Assembly: GCA_031841125.1 (NCBI GenBank)
Contig: CM063111.1
Span: forward strand, 53,939,535 to 54,003,534
Direction: 5' to 3'
Length of the DNA stretch: 64,000 nucleotides
Origin: Acanthococcus lagerstroemiae
Taxonomy: Eukaryota; Arthropoda; Insecta; Hemiptera; Eriococcidae
A program made the translations under genes and the position numbers. The notes below the pieces were generated by a model that was not told where the DNA came from, made no database searches, and worked only from the letters and a program-made list of their open reading frames with translations. This document shows positions 43,401 through 48,957 of the stretch, one piece after another. Each line of letters opens with the position of its first letter. Position 1 is the first letter of the stretch.

Positions 43401-43465
43401 TTCAGCGCTTTTTGCACGTAGTTACCGATGAAATCAAGTCGGCTATCTGTCTCTGCCACTTCCAT
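155..43465 (-). CDS. Dhc93AB/DNAH17-like: Axonemal outer-arm dynein heavy chain, beta type (5'-complete, 3' end off the window)
   Basis: This is the ATP-driven motor subunit of ciliary and flagellar outer dynein arms. Forty-four exons, listed in the following entries, join with matching splice phases into about 2590 codons (7770 nt), the length expected from the N-terminus to the end of AAA3 in a family whose members are about 4400-4500 residues. The start codon is taken as 43463-43465 because the peptide from there ([17 protein letters not shown]) fits the family N-terminus; a more upstream in-frame start would need a non-ATG codon. Walker A motifs are intact in AAA1 (GPAGTGKT, about residue 1847), AAA2 (GNAGTGKT, about 2128) and AAA3 (GPGGSGKT, about 2455). 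The AAA3 text around [20 protein letters not shown] and [15 protein letters not shown] is diagnostic of the beta/DNAH9-11-17 class and not of gamma or inner-arm dyneins. The gene is about 82% intron, and several introns host transposons. Confidence 0.95.
1567..4983 (-). CDS. Dhc93AB/DNAH17-like: Dynein exons 38-41: AAA2 (residues about 2111-2367)
   Basis: Exons are 4773-4983, 4560-4687, 4342-4490 and 1567-1849. AAA2 is a regulatory nucleotide-binding module. Exon 38 has Walker A GNAGTGKT in the context [20 protein letters not shown], then [20 protein letters not shown]. Exon 39 has the Walker B region [20 protein letters not shown]. Exon 40 has [20 protein letters not shown] and ends in phase 2 at a GTGAGG donor. 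Exon 41 begins with one base that completes the Pro codon before YVTSW. The intron between exons 40 and 41 contains the Ginger-like element and a hAT miniature element. Confidence 0.95.
1978..2143. repeat. Long imperfect hairpin, probably a palindromic miniature transposon
   Basis: The left arm (about 1978-2055) pairs with the right arm (about 2065-2143) around a 9-base loop. About 75 bases pair with few mismatches; the arms share CTGATGATGGCAT next to the loop and GTGTGCCA / TGGCACAC near the outer ends. It has no coding potential. It sits in a dynein intron and is transcribed in the sense of the gene, so it could form a hairpin RNA. A miniature palindromic element is more likely than a gene. 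Confidence 0.65.
2462..2736. mobile_element. hAT-type miniature element (275 bp)
   Basis: The terminal inverted repeat is CAGTGGCGGATTTA at both ends, and the subterminal text is rich in GCCCAGG. The flanking 8-mers are TAGATATA on the left and TATATATA on the right, a 7/8 match, consistent with the 8-bp duplication of hAT transposases, although this flank is TA-rich. There is no coding capacity. Confidence 0.72.
2750..4235 (-). mobile_element. Ginger-like (integrase-type) DNA transposon, internally deleted
   Basis: The ends are inverted repeats beginning TGTTAGCGG, and the element is flanked on both sides by TATA, a 4-bp duplication. A 5'-TGTNR start and 4-bp duplication are reported for Ginger transposons. 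On the minus strand it encodes the C-terminal part of an rve integrase resembling the KRBA2/SCAND3 family, a linker, and a cysteine-rich C-terminus. The N-terminal zinc finger and the first catalytic Asp region are absent, so the copy is not autonomous. The ends contain several copies of an ATTTCATGAAAT-type palindrome. Confidence 0.72.
2994..4060 (-). pseudogene. Broken KRBA2/Ginger-type integrase gene with a retained intron
   Basis: From 4060 downward the peptide includes [20 protein letters not shown], whose Glu fits the third acidic residue of a DDE integrase, then [19 protein letters not shown] frameshift near 3742 moves to the frame encoding a long acidic linker ([14 protein letters not shown]), which continues to [21 protein letters not shown] 69-bp intron (3319-3387, GTATGC to ACAG) then joins to [18 protein letters not shown] and a terminal Cys-rich motif with [15 protein letters not shown] and [11 protein letters not shown]. 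The integrase core is only its C-terminal half. I infer a decayed transposase, not a host gene. Confidence 0.72.
5441..12380 (-). CDS. Dhc93AB/DNAH17-like: Dynein exons 33-37: AAA1, the main ATPase site (residues about 1836-2110)
   Basis: Exons are 12246-12380, 11728-11847, 11519-11661, 11249-11450 and 5441-5665. AAA1 is the site of motile ATP hydrolysis. Exon 33 carries the Walker A motif [19 protein letters not shown] followed by [13 protein letters not shown]. Exon 34 carries the Walker B segment [12 protein letters not shown] with its Asp-Glu pair. Exon 35 carries the sensor region [20 protein letters not shown]. Exon 36 has [20 protein letters not shown]. No catalytic residue is altered. 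The 5.6-kb intron between exons 36 and 37 holds a Helitron. Confidence 0.96.
5666..6171. other. Dynein intron 36, right of exon 37: unremarkable
   Basis: Nothing supported was found between exon 37 and the Helitron border. The sequence is AT-rich. Confidence 0.6.
6172..8153 (+). mobile_element. Non-autonomous Helitron (1982 bp)
   Basis: The left end begins TCTCTCTATATATTAAAAAC after an A. The right end is CTAG (8150-8153) followed by T, as expected for insertion between A and T. A perfect GGCCGC-AAA-GCGGCC hairpin at 8120-8134 lies 15 bases before the CTAG, which is the standard Helitron 3' layout. A second, diverged copy of the left-end text is at about 6338. There is no Rep or helicase coding sequence. 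The interior is a purine-rich tandem array. Long open frames on both strands here are by-products of the skewed composition. Confidence 0.75.
6560..8010. repeat. Degenerate ~240-bp tandem array inside the Helitron, G-rich on the plus strand
   Basis: Related blocks recur at about 240-base spacing: GAGCTTCTGG/GAGCTCCAGAAGG-type blocks near 6590, 6825, 7075 and 7285; GGCTGTGGACGG/GCTGTGAAGGGAG-type blocks near 6630, 6880, 7118, 7363 and 7596; and GAAGTCCTTGGTGAGAGA-type blocks near 6705, 6945 and 7180. About six units can be traced. The plus strand is strongly purine-rich throughout. Confidence 0.65.
8154..11248. other. Dynein intron 36, left of exon 36: no gene seen
   Basis: The sequence is AT-rich with homopolymer runs, for example a T run followed by a long G run at about 10145-10175. 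No exon, repeat border or RNA gene could be supported. Confidence 0.55.
12462..22034 (-). CDS. Dhc93AB/DNAH17-like: Dynein exons 24-32: linker (residues about 1283-1835)
   Basis: Exons are 21911-22034, 21025-21173, 18802-19047, 16181-16405, 15352-15578, 14005-14143, 13674-13907, 12673-12851 and 12462-12597. They encode the DHC_N2 linker that swings across the AAA ring in the power stroke. Conserved stretches include [16 protein letters not shown] (exon 25), [20 protein letters not shown] (exon 28), [20 protein letters not shown] (exon 30), [20 protein letters not shown] (exon 31) and [20 protein letters not shown] (exon 32). Joints are in phase. The introns carry local minisatellites (13.2-13.45 and 14.19-14.53 kb) and a large fold-back near 17.6-18.1 kb. 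Confidence 0.93.
13206..13450. repeat. Minisatellite, ~65-69-bp unit, three to four copies
   Basis: The block CCCAAGTATCAAAGCAAAA recurs near 13236, 13305 (one base changed) and 13370, with TTTTCCCAACT between copies. The array is in the dynein intron between exons 30 and 31. The third copy carries an expanded A run. Confidence 0.75.
14190..14525. repeat. Minisatellite rich in GGGTAACT, three degenerate units of ~95-130 bp
   Basis: Shared blocks are AATCCCGCCAGTTACC (about 14192 and 14324) and GAGGGTTGCAAATGGGTAAC (about 14268, 14385 and 14478). The unit is built almost wholly of GGTAAC-type words. It is in the dynein intron between exons 28 and 29. Confidence 0.75.
14840..15260. repeat. Two diverged direct copies of a ~125-bp segment
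   Basis: Copies at about 14855-14970 and 15135-15250 share, in order, an ACATTGTC block, a GGGTTCA block, AAATCCATTT, a TTTTGT block, CTACTGAACAA and CACAG(A/G)TTTG. They are direct repeats about 280 bases apart in the dynein intron between exons 28 and 29. Confidence 0.6.
16900..17222 (+). repeat. Interspersed repeat: 3' tail of an R1-like LINE, tail only
   Basis: This segment matches the downstream part of the LINE fragment at 29500-29815 over its whole length. Shared words include AATGCTGGGTGAG, GCAATACTCGAAAGGGTAGTT and CATACGCTCCACCAAA at the end. No coding part remains, as expected for a strongly 5'-truncated retrocopy. A third, inverted and partly duplicated copy is at 33130-33350. 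Confidence 0.7.
17578..18150. repeat. Fold-back element with ~190-bp arms
   Basis: The left arm (about 17640-17830) is the inverted complement of the right arm (about 17924-18114), with a ~93-bp loop. Shared words include GAGAGCATTTTCATGTCTGC and CAGACGAGTCTGCAACCACG. Outside the left arm is a run of GACTGACT repeats, echoed briefly on the right. Open frames in the arms mirror each other and are not genes. It sits in the dynein intron between exons 26 and 27. Confidence 0.8.
19048..21024. other. Dynein intron 25: no gene or repeat border seen
   Basis: About 2 kb of AT-rich sequence without a recognisable exon, terminal repeat or RNA gene. Confidence 0.55.
22035..23800. other. Dynein intron 23, left part: no gene seen
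   Basis: There is a small 15-bp-arm hairpin at about 22192-22229. A CAGGGATG start at about 22249 resembles a hAT terminus, but no partner end was found. Otherwise the sequence is AT-rich and unremarkable. Confidence 0.5.
23808..25760 (-). mobile_element. Decayed APE-type non-LTR retrotransposon (LINE) with endonuclease and partial reverse transcriptase
   Basis: Read on the minus strand, the element starts with an exonuclease/endonuclease/phosphatase-type endonuclease (about 25684-24950) with motifs [24 protein letters not shown] and SDHRPL; a frameshift falls near 25450. A broken linker follows. The reverse transcriptase (about 24478-23840) has [26 protein letters not shown] and [14 protein letters not shown], then, after another frameshift, [11 protein letters not shown]. 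The catalytic YADD region is not found at its expected distance, so the copy is internally deleted or truncated. At least three frame breaks make it dead. It lies in a dynein intron. Confidence 0.85.
25761..27702. other. Dynein intron 23, right part
   Basis: This stretch holds a short inverted copy of the LINE end (about 25936-26014), a hAT miniature element (26490-26629) and a TATATACATT microsatellite (about 26818-26860). No exon was seen. Confidence 0.55.
26490..26629. mobile_element. hAT-type miniature element (140 bp)
   Basis: The termini are CAGGGTCAGATTGG and, on the opposite strand, CAGGGCTGGATTGG. The target duplication is ATTACCTC on the left and ATTACCAC on the right (7/8). There is no coding capacity. 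Confidence 0.78.
27703..34956 (-). CDS. Dhc93AB/DNAH17-like: Dynein exons 10-23: tail to linker approach (residues about 520-1282)
   Basis: Exons are 34846-34956, 34185-34336, 33892-34087, 33514-33650, 32410-32528, 32102-32297, 31790-31954, 31407-31629, 31245-31322, 30515-30700, 30260-30429, 29964-30186, 28005-28171 and 27703-27868. Family landmarks are [20 protein letters not shown] across the exon 13/14 joint, [13 protein letters not shown] in exon 20, [20 protein letters not shown] in exon 21 and [15 protein letters not shown] in exon 22. All joints are in phase. The donor after the exon at 32102-32297 is GTTTGG, the weakest splice site I had to accept; phase and sequence continuity support it. 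Confidence 0.88.
28991..29820 (+). mobile_element. 5'-truncated R1-like LINE, C-terminal zinc knuckle plus 3' tail
   Basis: The frame from about 29130 gives [11 protein letters not shown], then a stop, then HTLSECEAW. This is the CCHC-type C-terminal knuckle of R1/I-group LINEs, in which the family usually has no stop. After a frameshift, [19 protein letters not shown] continues to about 29451. The remaining ~370 bases are a non-coding tail found again at 16900 and 33130. The copy is dead. It lies in the dynein intron between exons 21 and 22. Confidence 0.72.
30843..31057. mobile_element. hAT-type miniature element (215 bp)
   Basis: The ends are CGGGCCCGGCGCTAG and, inverted, CAGACCCGGCGCGAGG. 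The flanking 8-mers are GATATGAA and AATATGAA (7/8). The interior repeats CCCCGGGCAA. It is in the dynein intron between exons 18 and 19. Confidence 0.75.
33130..33350 (-). repeat. Inverted, partly duplicated copy of the R1-like LINE tail
   Basis: Two partial copies in tandem (about 33140-33190 and 33255-33350) share GACGTATGGC and GCATGCCAAAGTG. The second runs on through CCGGAAACTACCCTTTCGAG. They match the tail repeat at 16900 and 29500 in the opposite orientation. Confidence 0.65.
34518..34687. mobile_element. hAT-type miniature element (170 bp)
   Basis: The termini are CAGTGGCGTAGCCA and, inverted, CAGGGGCGTAGCCACG. The flanking 8-mers are TCAAAGAT and TCAGAGAT (7/8). It sits in the dynein intron between exons 10 and 11. 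Confidence 0.8.
35039..38382 (-). CDS. Dhc93AB/DNAH17-like: Dynein exons 4-9: tail (residues about 181-519)
   Basis: Exons are 38249-38382, 37815-37967, 36137-36348, 35837-35934, 35617-35749 and 35039-35323. They encode the DHC_N1 tail, which in this family binds intermediate chains and the partner heavy chain. Recognisable stretches include [34 protein letters not shown] and the WTFDPNVVF region. Every junction restores the frame. A 4.2-kb intron full of repeats separates exon 4 from exon 3. Confidence 0.88.
36590..37052. mobile_element. Probable hAT-like remnant rich in AGCTCC/GGAGCT
   Basis: The right end, read inverted, is CAGGGTGTCGGAACGGAG, a hAT-like terminus. The left end is degenerate. 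The interior is dominated by GCTCCA and GGAGCTGG words. No clear target duplication was found. It lies in the dynein intron between exons 5 and 6. Confidence 0.45.
38820..39518. mobile_element. Inverted-repeat DNA transposon, unclassified (699 bp, ACTT flanks)
   Basis: The termini are GAGTATGCTAGTTCCATAGG at both ends, inverted, with similarity continuing into GTAGACTT. ACTT flanks both sides as a likely 4-bp duplication. A second inner inverted pair, AGAAGTCTGGGT near 39003 and ACCCAGACTTCT near 39309, lies inside. There is no protein-coding frame. Confidence 0.68.
39591..39948. mobile_element. Possible hAT-type miniature element (358 bp)
   Basis: The ends are TAGAGATGCAAA on the left and the same word inverted on the right, with TATCGATA-type words throughout. 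The flanks TCGCATAG and TTGCATCA agree at only 5 of 8 positions, so the duplication is weak. It includes a ~24-base T run. Confidence 0.5.
40202..41223. mobile_element. hAT-type element (1022 bp) carrying a nested insert
   Basis: The termini are CAGAGGTGCTCAGCCA and, inverted, CAGAGGTACTTAGCTA. The flanking 8-mers are GCCCAATG and CCCCAATG (7/8). Its own interior is made of GGCTAGCTAACGGCTAA-type words on both sides. The middle is occupied by the TA-flanked element at 40488-41041. No transposase frame is visible. Confidence 0.75.
40488..41041. mobile_element. TA-flanked (Tc1/mariner-like) miniature element nested in a hAT element (554 bp)
   Basis: The inverted ends are AGGTGCAGTGGGGTAATTGC on both sides, flanked by TA at 40486-40487 and 41042-41043. 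It interrupts the hAT element, so it arrived later. It is non-coding. Confidence 0.7.
41231..41478. mobile_element. ~248-bp inverted-repeat element, copy 1
   Basis: The left end CACTGTTAAGCAAGACAGAA is inverted at the right end as GTCTTGCTTAACAG. It shares ATTTGTTGACAAA and GTAAAAAGTATAATTT with copy 2. It abuts the target duplication of the neighbouring hAT element. Confidence 0.65.
41563..41811. mobile_element. ~249-bp inverted-repeat element, copy 2
   Basis: The ends are TGGACGTTATTAGGCAAAAA and, inverted, TGGACGTTGTCAAGCAAAAA. The internal sequence and length match copy 1, in the same orientation, about 85 bases downstream of it. Confidence 0.65.
42564..43465 (-). CDS. Dhc93AB/DNAH17-like: Dynein exons 1-3: N-terminus (residues about 1-180)
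   Basis: Exons are 43295-43465 (from the ATG), 43010-43186 and 42564-42757. They encode the N-terminal start of the tail, with the family motifs [15 protein letters not shown] at the end of exon 2 and [10 protein letters not shown] in exon 3. Splice sites are GT-AG, with phases 0, 0 and 2. An open frame at 43508-43741 lies just upstream on the same strand, but its peptide does not resemble the dynein N-terminus; it may be 5' leader or chance. No promoter element could be called with confidence. Confidence 0.88.
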
Positions 43466-44700
43466 AGACACCTTTCTCAAACATCAAAAGCATTAGTTGT
43501 ACATTTTCTACCTCTGTGAGGAGTGGCAAATAAGTTTACAGTCTCTGGACACCGAACGACAATCGACAACGTGAATGTAACTCTGAGCACATTTCAAAAG
43601 CAAGTACACGATTTTAATAGAAAACTTTTCGATGGTTACCAAATTTATGATGCGACAAAACGCGACAACATTATTGCCTGGTACACGTTCACGTGAAACG
43701 AACCTCGTCACGACATTTCGCTCGTTTCCCATTTTAGACATTTGTCTGACACCGAAAGTTCATGAATATGGTGCCTCTCATTGTACCTAACTTTAAAACG
43801 AGGACGATTTTCAGAAGACGAATGAATTATGCAGTGAACAGATGTTGAAGTTAGCGAACTTTGATGCTTAATCTTGAAAGATTGCTAAAGGTAAGATTAA
43901 CGTAGAAGGATTTATCGCTTGTACTTAAGTACAGAGGCTTCTTTGTTTACTATTTATAGGAAACATGTTCAGAAGGAAACGTAAAAAATTTTTAAAAATT
44001 TTTATTTTATTCAAAATAATAAATAAATAATTAAAAAAAAAAAAAAGAAGCAATAATGATCCACGGTTGGCAATTGAATCAGTTTAGTGCTAAAATGTTT
44101 AAAACACCTTTGTATTAAAAAAAAAGAGAAAAAAAAGTACGTTTTAAACAAGAAAAATGCTTTTTGATTTTCATTTTAAAAACTTGATTTCCTTTCCTGA
44201 TACCTAATTAATAATTTTTCTTATCTGTTTTTCTTTCAGACCGTTGAATTTTTCCATATTATTATATTTAGCTTCTATACAATTTTTCGAAGAATACTTG
44301 ATCGGTATTTCAGAATTTCCATAATTATTCATTTCAGTTTTTTGTGCAGTGTCTAAAACTTAAAACAATCATTCATTTTTTTAAATCTAGAAACACTTTT
44401 ACGAAACAAACACAAACATTGATTACAAATACAAGTGCTTTTACATCGTTTTTCTGCCAACCCATGGTTATTCTAAAGTTCAGTTTGTTACACAACTTTT
44501 ATGTCCCAAATCACAGCATCCCAAGATCTCATTTGCTGATTTCATTTCAATGTGAATAACACTCTCAAGAGTTGGCCAGTTAAAGCATCACCATAAGTGT
44601 CATGCTAATTAAAAAAAAAAAAAAAAATTGAGAACACATGTATCGTATCGACCGCTAAGAATTACATGCACGCTGCTAGAACATTTCCTCATGTCTGAGT
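43466..44700. promoter_or_regulatory. Upstream region of the dynein gene
   Basis: The dynein promoter should lie in the first few hundred bases above 43465. I could not identify a TATA box, initiator or RFX X-box with confidence. Further right the sequence is AT-rich with A-runs and has no recognisable gene. Confidence 0.35.
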
Positions 44701-45475
44701 CGTTTGATCGAATGCACCGTTTTTTCCTTCTCGAAAAGCTCTCATAAGACACTATCAGACTTTCCCAGTTTTCTCGGTCAAGCAGCCATCAAAATCAACG
44801 AAGACAAATCATTGCACGTCACGTTTGCCTTGCGCAAAGTGAATTACCAACGCGTTATAATCCACAATCAAACAGTACCACAGAAATACACCGCTAGATA
44901 TCCGGGGATGACTTCTAACAGCCGATGAACTGGAAGGAACATGTCAGGCTTAAAAAATGGGAATTAACGCGAAAACGAAGAAAAATGTACTGGCTGCTGG
45001 GAACATTTACCCAGCTGTCTCTACAAAACAAAATACTGCTGTACAATCAAATCCTAAAACCGATACGGACCTATGGTATAGCCCACTGGGGCTGCGCGAA
45101 GAAGTCGAACCTTAATACAGGTAGCTCAGAACCAAGTACTACGAATGACCGCAGGAGCACCCTGGTTTGTACGAAATGAGGACCTCCATCGAGATCTCTA
45201 CATCGTACATCTTCACAGTTGAAGACGAAATCAAGCGGGACGTTGCAGAACATGAGAAGCGCCTTCACCTTCACCCAAATAAAGAAGCCCTACAGCTATT
45301 GGACAACATTGCCTTCAAAAGACGACTTCAAAGGACCAAACCTTTTGAACTAGTCTTAAGTACATACAACCACTTGGGTTTAAAGTGTAATAAAAATAAA
45401 CGCGGACGGAATATCCACAAGGATATGAAGGGTAAGCACATATTAAGATGTACTAAACATTAAACTCGTATGTAC
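44700..45475 (+). mobile_element. 5'-truncated Jockey-like LINE, C-terminal end
   Basis: The fragment encodes KINEDKSLHVTFALRK, then, after a frame change near 44925, MNWKEHVRLKK, RKMYWLLGTFTQLSLQNKIL and ILKPIRTYGIAHWG. Another shift gives RDVAEHEKRLHLHPN and RRLQRTKPFELV. This is the typical C-terminal region after the reverse transcriptase in Jockey-clade elements. Several frame breaks mark it as dead. The 3' end is near 45475. Confidence 0.8.
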
Positions 45476-45631
45476 ATAAGATGTAATAAACATTAACCTG
45501 AGACGCAACCCCGCTGGGGTATCAGCCTCATTCACACTCACACATCAAAATCAGTAATACAAATAGATATTCTCATAGAATAGGAATTTGTATGAAATAA
45601 TAATTTAATATTTAAATTAAAAAAATCTTAC

Positions 45632-46942
45632 CATGCTGCTCTTCTTGCGAACACAATACTCCATCGCCGAGGCACCAGGGTCGAATCGGACATACTTCAT
45701 TTTTTGCAACATTGTCAAGCCCATAAACTGATTGTATAGAACACAGGAACCATTTTACTGAAAATGAACGCGAATTCTCAACTTTATAACAGTTCCGTTG
45801 CATCGAAACTTGCAGAAAAATTAGCGCCTTTTAAATTGACGAACGTCAGTTCTGTCACAACGAAAACACGTACCAGAGTTTTTATTTTCGACGATATGTT
45901 CGCGCCCACAGTATTTGGGCGAGTGAAGCATCTTAGCAATGCCTGTGGTTCATCCAAATCCTGAAAAAAATAGTACATCAATACAGCGAATAATGTTTCC
46001 ATCTGCAATTCACAGGTTGGAAGACCAGGAAGCAATATGTTTAAGAAAGGAAGCTTTGCACTTGCATTGCATCGTTTCACCAATTGCACTGCAATTAGCT
46101 GACCAACCAGCAGGAAAAGAAAAAAACACGCCGATGTATAGAAAACTTTTCTGCGAAAAAAAAAAGATTAGTCACGCACCTTATGTCTCGTATCCGAACA
46201 AAAACTTAATTGCAGAAGAATTTTAAATAAAAGAAAAAACAGGAATAGAATATGTACCAAGTACACAAAAAAAAAAATTATGAAAATTTTCGAGAAAGAA
46301 GCTCGTCTGCAAATACATATAAAGAAAATGATCGGATATTCAAAAAGTTTTTATTAAAATAAACGTAATTGAGGTAGTGGTTGGAAAAACAGCCTTATTG
46401 ACATATGTAACTCCCGCTTTTCGATTAACTTTTGCGAATTCTCACACTGTCTTTTTCATGTGTAAGAGAAAATCCAAGTCAACCCAAATCGTATCCGAGG
46501 AATACGAGTCTTAATCGTGACTTTGTGACTGTACATATTATACCTAGTGCATTTGTATTATTCCACTATTTTCTTCATGTTTTACACGCGTTTTCCCAAG
46601 AGAATGCACTATTCGAGAAAAAGCTATTTTTTCACCCACTACTCAGTTCAGGGTCTGCCGCTTTAGAGGTATGTATGTAGTTTGTTGGAGATTCGGAAGA
46701 ATTAACTGAATCCTCTTGTTGACGTATCTCTACTCGGCGCCAACAATTATCAAGCTTTTTTATCATTTCATGATGAGTAAAACGTTCGGCGACGGGTTAG
46801 ACCATGCAACTTTTCTATTAAATCGGAAAAATGAATCTAAAAATAGTAGAGTAGATGTAGAAGTACTTACATTCAAAGGAAGAGCCATAAATTTGTACTG
46901 CTTCCACCACGGAGGATGAACAGATGCCAACTGATTCATCAT
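45632..46942 (-). CDS. Unrecognised small spliced gene, three exons seen
   Basis: I do not recognise this protein. Three exons join in phase 0 with good splice sites: 46871-46942 from ATG (MMNQLASVHPPWWKQYKFMA), 45874-45960 (DLDEPQALLRCFTRPNTVGA) and 45632-45727 (FMGLTMLQKMKYVRFDPGAS). They give 85 codons without a stop. The last exon ends at a GTAAGATT donor, so at least one more exon should lie to the left, but I could not find it among the LINE debris. An in-frame stop lies upstream of the first ATG. The peptide is basic and has no clear membrane segment or catalytic motif. It might instead be a decayed copy. Confidence 0.5.
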
Positions 46943-47236
46943 GCATCTCCACTTTGTGATTTTTGGTTCAGATAGGCGTCGAGCCGTTGTACACCTTCGT
47001 TATCGCGGTGATAACACTTCAATTCTTCGAAACCAACATGGCGCGCATGCTCATTGTACTCGTACGTCCAGTTATATCCTGTCTGCGACTGGTATTATGT
47101 TGGTAGCATGTGAACTTCACAACTGGTTTTACCCGACTGCGAATTGTTCATTTCCATTGATACAAGAAAAGCTGAGCGCTGCAACTGCTGCAAGTGGCCA
47201 AGTCGATTTTCTCGCAATGACAGTTCATGTTAACCA

Positions 47237-47317
47237 ATGAGGAGTTATCTGTCAAAAGGGCGTCCGTTCCATAAGAAATACATTGAACGGACGCCCTTTT
47301 GACAGATAACTCCTCAT
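47237..47317. repeat. Perfect 33-bp hairpin
   Basis: The arms 47237-47269 and 47285-47317 are exact inverted complements separated by a 15-base loop. The arm centre is GTCAAAAGGGCGTCCGTTC. It is intergenic, between a minus-strand and a plus-strand gene. The length fits either a small palindromic miniature element or a pre-miRNA-like hairpin; the perfect pairing argues for a recent insertion. Confidence 0.8.
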
Positions 47318-48957
47318 ATGTATTTCATCAGCTTAGCTTCGGCTTTTTGTTCTGATCATTAGCATTTAAGCGCTTCATTATCTGTTTCTTTTTAATTTTT
47401 TCTCAAAATCGGCAATTTTACCCGACATAATTTATAAGCGATAAAACCGTGACCAGGTTCGCTAGTGTCAACGTCTGAAAAGGTGATCAAGGTTGATGTT
47501 CCTAGTTCCCATAAAAGAATACTTGTAAAATGGGTAAACTTTAAAGCTTTTTTAATTGCTGAAAACAGTTTTTTTTTTGTTTTTTGTAAGTCATATACTT
47601 AACATGTCAAATTGAAGATAGAAGTTTGGTATAAAAGACGCTTGTAAACAACATGGGAAATGGAGCCGTTTCAAGTTCATGAAAACCAGAGACTTCAGTC
47701 TCTGAATTCATCTATTATATCATGACATGCCCCAAGAAAACATTTTACTGACTAGAAAAAGTAAATTAAAATTACATGTATGTATTCTTATGCTGATAAC
47801 GTCCATGATCACTTTTTCAGGAAATTTCACCACAGGGCTACCTAGCAACTTCGGAAACTCTAAGATTTAGCGCTATCGGTAGTCGATTCAATATGAAATT
47901 GACTGTAGGAATTCAAACATCACATTATTTTATCATCAATAAAGTTCTACTGCTCTATCGTTCCAAATTGAATTTCAACTATCCTACCAGCTCATGCTTG
48001 ACGACGGTGTAGCATTTTATTCATTATTTGATTAAAATTCAAAATTTAAAATCCCGAGATGGCCAATGAACATTGAGCAAGGGGACGAAATCCAAATCAC
48101 TGATAAATGATAAAAATAAATAAAAATGCTTGAAGAGTAATCAGCGACTTAGCTCTTCCTTTATGACTTGCTTTGCGCTTAATAGAGAAGGCAACGACTG
48201 GCTTCTGAAGTGCTTAAAAGCCGCTCAAAAATGAACTTGAGCTTCGATTTGAGCGATTATCGGCTTAAACTTTCCATCCCTGATTCAAACTACCCTAAGC
48301 GCACAGAAAGTTTACGAATAATTCTTAGAACGTATATTTACTTTTAGATAGAGCACAAGGTTAATTTCCTACGCGCAAGAGCGCAAGTATTAACGAGAAC
48401 AAAAATCATCCACCGTCTGATACCATGCGGTCGAAAACCAGTACCAGTACACAACCGTACCAACAAAACGACAGGAGAGGGGGACGTCTTACACGACACT
48501 TTCCGGCAGATTTTGGCACCATCTTAAGCAATGCCCGAGAAAAATTCAAACATGTTTTGAGTTTTAAACCCAATTCTATTTCTTGTTGCGTGATAACACA
48601 GTAAATCATGATTCATGGGCACATAATTCGCACACATGCACATACGTTACATTAGGATGCATACCTACTCATGTATGTATACTTGGGTAGGGAGAACGTA
48701 CTCTTCTCACATAATTTAACGGTCCGGCGCGAAACCTCGTGAAAAACCCTGATATCGATATTCACGTTATCTGTATTGTCGGGATATGCGAGTTGTTAAC
48801 GAATAATGTGAATTAAATTGGTAAAAGTTGAAGAATATGAAGGCATAAGTAGTGCATACCTGGTTACGGGTAAAAGCAACATTATTGACACAATTATTTT
48901 TCGGGTAGTATCTGGAAGACGCATTCGAGACTACCTGATGCACGTCGAATTGATAAA
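47318..48957. other. Intergenic region: no gene seen
   Basis: AT-rich. A hAT-like terminus (CAGGGATGGAAAGTTTAAGC, inverted, ending near 48280) is visible but its partner end is not. The 5' flank of the plus-strand gene lies at the right end. Confidence 0.45.

Noticed and set aside
43508..43741. ATG-initiated 77-codon frame upstream of dynein, minus strand
   Set aside because: It does not resemble the dynein N-terminus and has no confirmed splice link to the neighbouring genes; possibly 5' leader.
48160..48285. Possible hAT end CAGGGATGGAAAG
   Set aside because: Only one terminus is visible.
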